Positions 59,015-64,000 of a DNA stretch of 64,000 nt are shown here, one piece after another (positions within the stretch are counted from its first letter, which is position 1; every line of letters begins with the position of its first letter). The notes beneath the pieces were generated by a model. That model saw only the letters and a list, made by a program, of their open reading frames with translations, did no database searches and was not told the DNA's origin. The DNA is taken from assembly GCA_001917175.1 (NCBI GenBank), contig MNTV01000032.1, positions 95,547-159,546 on the forward strand, in the 5' to 3' direction. The stretch comes from Azospirillum sp. 51_20 (GTDB lineage: Bacteria > Pseudomonadota > Alphaproteobacteria > RF32 > CAG-239). Position numbers and translations under genes: made by a program.

Positions 59015-61777
59015 ATGGCATATCAGAGTGAAGCCGAATTGGAAAATTTGTTGATAGAACAACTGAAAAACCAGGGATACGAATCAGCAAACATCCAAAA
59101 TTACGAAGAACTAGAGGCAAATTTTAAAGAGCAATTTGCTCGCTTTAATGCTGCAAAATTAGATAAGCCATTAACAGATAAGGAATGGGAACGCGTTTTA
59201 AACCACCTCTTAGGCAAAAGCGTGTTCCAAAGTGCTAAAATTCTCCGTGATAAATTCATATTAGAGTGTGATGATGGCAAAAAGATCTATCTATCGCTTC
59301 TTGATGAAGATCATACAAAGAATATTTTTCAAGTCACACACCAAACAACAGTTGTTGGTAAATATGTAAATCGTTATGATGTAACACTTCTTGTCAACGG
59401 CCTCCCACTAGTTCAAATAGAATTAAAACGTCGCGGCGTAGATATTAAAGAGGCTGTTAATCAAGTTATGCGATACAAAAAGCATTCGTATAATGGCCTT
59501 TATCACTTTATCCAAACGTTTGTCGTGTCCAATGGTGTGGATACAAACTATTTTGCTAATTCTGATAAAGAACTCTTATACAGTCTTGCATTTTTCTGGA
59601 CAGATGAAAACAATATCCGGATTACTAATTTAAAAGAATTTTCCGTTAGCTTCTTGGCACGTGATCATATTATCAAAATGCTCACAAAATTTACAATTTT
59701 GAATGATACTGATAAGTTAATGATGATTATGCGTCCATATCAGGTATATGCAGTTGAAGCATTGGTAAGACAGGCAACTTTAACTGATAAAAACGCTTAT
59801 ATTTGGCATACTACCGGAGCTGGTAAAACTTTGACATCTTTCAAAACCGCTCAAATCCTTGCTTCCAATCCAAACATCAAAAAGGTAATATTCCTTGTTG
59901 ACCGTAAAGATCTAGATTCTCAAACAACGGAAGAATTTAACAAATTTGAGCTGGGTTCTGTAGATGCTACAGACAAAACCAATGTACTTGTTAAACAAAT
60001 AAAAGATAAAAACAAACAGCTTATTGTTACCACTATTCAAAAAATGTCCAATGCCATTAAGCGTCCGCAACATGCTAAAGTAATGGAGCTATACAAAGAC
60101 GAAAAAGTTGTCTTTATTATTGATGAATGCCACCGTAGCCAATTTGGCGAAATGCATAAAGACATTGTCCGCCATTTCCATAAAGCACAGTTTTTTGGTT
60201 TTACCGGAACGCCGCGTTTTGAAGAAAATGGAAAAGTTGAAGGAAAAATCTTACAAACAACAGGAAAACTGTTTGGCGACTGTTTGCACAACTACCTCAT
60301 AAAAAATGCTATTTTTGATAATAATGTTCTTGGGTTTCATGTCGAATACATCAAAACAATTGAGGGCGATTTTGATGAAAATGACCAAACAAGAGCAGAA
60401 GCAATTGATGTTAATGAGCTTTATATGGCTGATGAACGTATGACAATGATTGCCAATCATATTGTTTCCAATCATATGGCTAAAACCAGAAATGGGCAAT
60501 ATACAGCTATTTTTGCAGTATCTTCGATTCCGATGCTCATTAAATATTATGAAATTTTCAAAAAAATAGATCATAAGCTAACAATTAGCGGTATTTTTTC
60601 ATATGGTCAAAACGAGGATGCCGAAGGTAAGGATGAGCATAGTCGCGATGCTTTGGAACGGATTATTAAAGACTATAATCAAACATTTTCTACTAATTTT
60701 TCCACGGATACATTCCACGCGTACCACAAAGATATATCAGACCGCGTCAAAGGAAAAAAGACCAAATCCTTAGATATATTACTGGTTGTAAATATGTTTT
60801 TGACTGGATTTGATAGTAAACCGTTATCTGTTTTGTATGTCGATAAAGATTTAAGATATCATGATTTACTTCAAGCATATTCCAGAACCAATCGTGTAGA
60901 AAAAGAAACCAAACCGTTTGGTATCATTATCTGTTATCGGAATCTGAAAAAGCGCACTGATGATGCAATTGCATTATTTTCTCAGGGGCAAAATGATGGC
61001 GTATTAACCCCAGGCTATGAATATTTTGTGGGTAAATATAACGAAGTTGTCTTAAAAATCAGGGATATCGCCTTAGAACCATCCGCAATTGATACATTGC
61101 AAAATGAGGAAGATCAACGAAAGTTTGTAGAACTTTTCCGCGAGCTGACCAAATATTTAAACTCTCTGCGCACATTTATTGAATTTAGCATAGATAGTGA
61201 AACTTTGTTGATGGGAGATCAGGAATATCAAGACTATAAAAGCAAATATTTAATGCTTTACCACAAAACTCAAACGGAAAAAGAAGTTGTATCCGTTCTG
61301 AATGATGTCGATTTCTGTATAGAGTTAATGGAAAGTAATCGGATTAATGTAGCTTACATTATGAATCTTATTCGCAATATTCATTTTGATGATCCAAAAC
61401 AAAAAAGTTATGATATCAAACAAATTGAAGACGAATTGGATAGAGCAGATAATCCATTATTGCTACGCAAAGTTGAACTCCTGCGCTCTTTCTTGGACAA
61501 GGTTGTCAAAGGTCTAAGTAACGGAGATGAAATCGATGCGGCTTATAATGATTTTGAAAATGCAGAAAAGAATAAAGAAATTCAAGAATTTGCCAAAAAA
61601 GAAGATGTAGATGCCCAAATATTGACTGATGTGATCTCTGAATTTGAGTTTTCGGGCGTTATTAATACCGGTGGTATCCGTGATAGAATTAAAACACCTA
61701 TGCCTCTTCTTAAAAAGCGGGCGCTTGTCTCTCGTATCGTCAGTTTCATTAAAAATCTTGCAGAAAAATTTCAATAA
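59015..61777 (+). CDS. hsdR: Type I restriction subunit HsdR
   Basis: This 920-residue motor-nuclease has an HSDR_N nuclease core with D122 and E136-x-K138 (LVQIELKRRG) and Walker A TTGAGKT (266-272). A DECH box near 382 and the helicase motifs of a DNA translocase follow. With HsdM and HsdS it cuts unmodified DNA far from its site. I chose ATG 59015 after ACGGAGTG over an earlier in-frame ATG. It heads the operon hsdR-hsdM-hsdS, with a 15-base gap to hsdM. Confidence 0.94.
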   Translation: MAYQSEAELENLLIEQLKNQGYESANIQNYEELEANFKEQFARFNAAKLDKPLTDKEWERVLNHLLGKSVFQSAKILRDKFILECDDGKKIYLSLLDEDHTKNIFQVTHQTTVVGKYVNRYDVTLLVNGLPLVQIELKRRGVDIKEAVNQVMRYKKHSYNGLYHFIQTFVVSNGVDTNYFANSDKELLYSLAFFWTDENNIRITNLKEFSVSFLARDHIIKMLTKFTILNDTDKLMMIMRPYQVYAVEALVRQATLTDKNAYIWHTTGAGKTLTSFKTAQILASNPNIKKVIFLVDRKDLDSQTTEEFNKFELGSVDATDKTNVLVKQIKDKNKQLIVTTIQKMSNAIKRPQHAKVMELYKDEKVVFIIDECHRSQFGEMHKDIVRHFHKAQFFGFTGTPRFEENGKVEGKILQTTGKLFGDCLHNYLIKNAIFDNNVLGFHVEYIKTIEGDFDENDQTRAEAIDVNELYMADERMTMIANHIVSNHMAKTRNGQYTAIFAVSSIPMLIKYYEIFKKIDHKLTISGIFSYGQNEDAEGKDEHSRDALERIIKDYNQTFSTNFSTDTFHAYHKDISDRVKGKKTKSLDILLVVNMFLTGFDSKPLSVLYVDKDLRYHDLLQAYSRTNRVEKETKPFGIIICYRNLKKRTDDAIALFSQGQNDGVLTPGYEYFVGKYNEVVLKIRDIALEPSAIDTLQNEEDQRKFVELFRELTKYLNSLRTFIEFSIDSETLLMGDQEYQDYKSKYLMLYHKTQTEKEVVSVLNDVDFCIELMESNRINVAYIMNLIRNIHFDDPKQKSYDIKQIEDELDRADNPLLLRKVELLRSFLDKVVKGLSNGDEIDAAYNDFENAEKNKEIQEFAKKEDVDAQILTDVISEFEFSGVINTGGIRDRIKTPMPLLKKRALVSRIVSFIKNLAEKFQ

Positions 61778-61792
61778 GAAAGGAACTAAACT

Positions 61793-63367
61793 ATGGATAA
61801 TATCCAAACCCATCAAAAAGAATTATGTAATAAACTCTGGAGCATGGCCAATGCTCTGCGCGGCAACATGGAAGCCTATGAGTTTAAAAACTACATTTTG
61901 GGAATGATTTTCTATTATTACCTTTCTGACAGAACAGAAAAATACATGGCCAAAATTTTACATGACGACGGCCTGAACTATGAAGAAGCATGGAATGATT
62001 CAGAATTGAAAGAAGCTGTTATTGAAGAATCTTTGCGAGATTTAGGTTTTGTTATTGAACCACAATACTTGTTCCGAAAAATGGTTCATATGGTCGAAAA
62101 TCGTTCTTTTGATATCGAATTTCTGCAAAAAGCAATTAACAGTCTTATGGCATCTACTCAGGGCAATGAGTCCGAAGAAGATTTTGACGGACTGTTTTCT
62201 GATATGCAACTCGATTCGACTAAACTGGGACATACAGTAAAAGACCGCTCTTCCGTTATGGCGAAAATCATATCAGCCTTGGATGAGATTGAGTTTGGCG
62301 TTGAAGATACTAAAATTGACATTTTAGGTAATGCATATGAATATTTAATTGGACAGTTTGCTGCCACTGCCGGCAAAAAAGCCGGAGAATTTTATACGCC
62401 GGCAGCTCCGGCTGAGTTGCTTTGCCGCTTAGCCTGCTATGGTCTGACGGATGTAAAAGCCGCTGCCGACCCTACTTGTGGTTCAGGTTCATTGTTGTTG
62501 CGTTTGAAAAAATATGTAAATGTTCGCAACTATTATGGCCAAGAATTGACGTCTACAACTTATAATCTCGCCAGAATGAATATGATTTTGCGCGGTATTC
62601 CCTACCAAAATTTTGAAATTTATAATGGCGATACTTTAGAACATGACTATTTTGAAGAAAAGGCCAAAGATAAACAATACCGTATTCAGGTTGCAAATCC
62701 GCCATATTCTGCCAATTGGTCAGCAGATGACAAATTTTTAGAAGATGAACGTTTTAACGAATATGGCAAACTTGCTCCCAAAAGCAAAGCAGACTTTGCC
62801 TTCGTGCAACACATGGTTCACCACATGGATGAAGATGGACGCATCGCAGTTCTTCTCCCCCATGGTGTTCTGTTTCGCGGTGCTGCTGAAGAGGTTATTC
62901 GTAAATATTTGATAGAAAAATTAAATATTTTAGATGCCGTTATTGGTTTGCCGGCTAATTTGTTTTTTGGAACCGGCATCCCAGTGTGTGTGCTTGTATT
63001 AAAGAAAAACCGCAATGCCAACGCAAACAACATTTTATTCATTGATGCATCTAAGGATTATGAATCCGGCAAAAATCAAAATATTTTAAGAGATTGCGAT
63101 ATTGATAAAATCGTGGAAACATATGTAAAACGTGAAGATGTTGAAAAATATGCCCATGTTGCAACGATGGAAGAAATCGCAGAAAATGGATTTAATTTGA
63201 ATATCCCGAGATATGTTGACACTTTTGAGAAAGAGGAAGAAATTGATCTTAATGCGGTATCAGCAGAGATCAAACAGTTACAAACAGAAATAAAAAGCAT
63301 CAATACTGAGCTCAAACCTTATTTTGATGAATTAGGATTAGATTTTCCGTTCGCAGAGGAGAACTAA
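61793..63367 (+). CDS. hsdM: Type I methyltransferase subunit HsdM
   Basis: This 524-residue N6-adenine methyltransferase has an N-terminal helical HsdM domain and motif I DPTCGSGSLL at about 225-234. The catalytic NPPY is near 302, and a coiled-coil tail may bind HsdS. It protects host DNA and forms the R2M2S core complex. A GAAAGGAAC site precedes the ATG. hsdS starts 3 bases after the stop. Confidence 0.95.
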   Translation: MDNIQTHQKELCNKLWSMANALRGNMEAYEFKNYILGMIFYYYLSDRTEKYMAKILHDDGLNYEEAWNDSELKEAVIEESLRDLGFVIEPQYLFRKMVHMVENRSFDIEFLQKAINSLMASTQGNESEEDFDGLFSDMQLDSTKLGHTVKDRSSVMAKIISALDEIEFGVEDTKIDILGNAYEYLIGQFAATAGKKAGEFYTPAAPAELLCRLACYGLTDVKAAADPTCGSGSLLLRLKKYVNVRNYYGQELTSTTYNLARMNMILRGIPYQNFEIYNGDTLEHDYFEEKAKDKQYRIQVANPPYSANWSADDKFLEDERFNEYGKLAPKSKADFAFVQHMVHHMDEDGRIAVLLPHGVLFRGAAEEVIRKYLIEKLNILDAVIGLPANLFFGTGIPVCVLVLKKNRNANANNILFIDASKDYESGKNQNILRDCDIDKIVETYVKREDVEKYAHVATMEEIAENGFNLNIPRYVDTFEKEEEIDLNAVSAEIKQLQTEIKSINTELKPYFDELGLDFPFAEEN

Positions 63368-63370
63368 ATT

Positions 63371-64000
63371 ATGACAAATGAAGTTTTGCAAAAAACAGCC
63401 TCTGATGAACAAAATGTATCCTCAAGTAATGGTCTTGAGCCGTCACTTCGGTTTACAGGATTTTATGAAAATTGGCATGAAAAATACATCAAAGATGTTG
63501 CAGATGTCATTGGTGGAGGAACTCCTGATACAACAAAATTAGAATATTGGAATGGAAATATTCAATGGTTTACTCCAACAGAAATTGGTCATAACAAGTA
63601 TGTAAATAAAAGCAAAAGAACCATTACAGAAAAAGGATTAAAAAATTCAAGTGCTAAACTTCTTCCACCAAAAACTATTTTGTTAACTTCAAGAGCAACT
63701 ATTGGAGAATGTTCTATTATAGAAAAAGAATGCGCAACGAATCAAGGTTTTCAATCATTAGTTCCTAATAGTTTAATTAATAATGAATTTTGTTATTATC
63801 TAATAAACACTAAGAAAAAAGAATTGCTCAGAAAAGCATCAGGATCCACATTTTTAGAAATTTCAAATAGCGAAATTAAACAAATAAAATGCAAATTTCC
63901 CTCTCTACTAGAGCAGCAAAAAATCGCCGACTTTCTTTTCCTTGTTGACCGCCGGATTGAAAAACAACGCCAATTGGTCGAGAGCTTAAAGAAGTATAAA
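63371..64000 (+). CDS. hsdS: Type I specificity subunit HsdS, cut by the window edge
   Basis: The 210 codons visible encode the N-terminal half of an HsdS. A first target-recognition domain (GFYENWHEKYIKDVADVIGGGTPDT...WFTPTEIG) is followed by the conserved helical spacer LLEQQKIADFLFLVDRRIEKQRQLVE. The second half must lie to the right. It gives site specificity to HsdR and HsdM. It is very AT-rich, as specificity genes that move between strains often are. A GAGGAGAA site precedes the ATG. Confidence 0.93.
   Translation, partial: MTNEVLQKTASDEQNVSSSNGLEPSLRFTGFYENWHEKYIKDVADVIGGGTPDTTKLEYWNGNIQWFTPTEIGHNKYVNKSKRTITEKGLKNSSAKLLPPKTILLTSRATIGECSIIEKECATNQGFQSLVPNSLINNEFCYYLINTKKKELLRKASGSTFLEISNSEIKQIKCKFPSLLEQQKIADFLFLVDRRIEKQRQLVESLKKYK

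Overview
The window looks like chromosomal DNA of an alphaproteobacterium, probably an uncultured host- or gut-associated lineage. The main evidence is a separate F0 operon (atpI-atpB-atpE-atpF'-atpF) that carries both b and b' subunits and no adjacent F1 genes. The left part has balanced to GC-rich codon use with many NNC/NNG codons. From about 39 kb onward the genes are mosaic and mostly AT-rich, which suggests an acquired accessory (defence) island. Taxonomy is an inference; no rRNA or tRNA gene was seen.

Region 1 (1-24.9 kb) is mostly core and envelope functions. It holds the F0 ATP synthase operon preceded by a DsbA-like and a DciA-like gene, an outer-membrane beta-barrel protein, an alpha/beta hydrolase and a PreT-like oxidoreductase. 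Next comes a tight three-gene operon (WYL regulator, RlaP-type nucleotidyltransferase, CCA-adding enzyme) that reads as an RNA-repair unit. It is followed by an ankyrin-subtilase-autotransporter, a Pro/Ala-rich lipoprotein, a tandem Nudix protein, an MsrA-MsrB fusion with a duplicated 3' end, another Nudix protein, an RND efflux pair and a MATE transporter. An arylsulfotransferase-like gene is split by a 12-G homopolymer and is probably phase-variable and currently off.

Region 2 (25-35.2 kb) has an McrBC locus whose McrB carries an EVE-like insertion. A long structured leader and two tandem autotransporter adhesins follow.

Region 3 (35.2-64 kb) is a dense defence and mobile island. It contains a type III restriction-modification operon into which a Panacea antitoxin/RelE-like toxin pair and an unknown membrane protein are inserted, with a RelA/SpoT-domain protein appended and a convergent SNF2 helicase. 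Then come a HipB-like regulator with a decayed hipA; a module of sce7726-like putative nuclease, beta-family protein, ImmA/IrrE protease and membrane protein; a Fic/low-molecular-weight phosphatase/DUF5677-like operon; a secreted PLD nuclease; and a structured non-coding RNA candidate. The island continues with a winged-helix regulator divergent from a large serine recombinase and two ParB-like proteins, a metallophosphoesterase, and a type I RM operon (hsdR-hsdM-hsdS) that runs off the right end.

The best candidates for undescribed biology are the composite type III RM/toxin operon, the sce7726-beta-ImmA module, the WYL-RlaP-CCA RNA-repair operon, the G-tract-switched surface proteins and the structured RNA beside the recombinase cassette.
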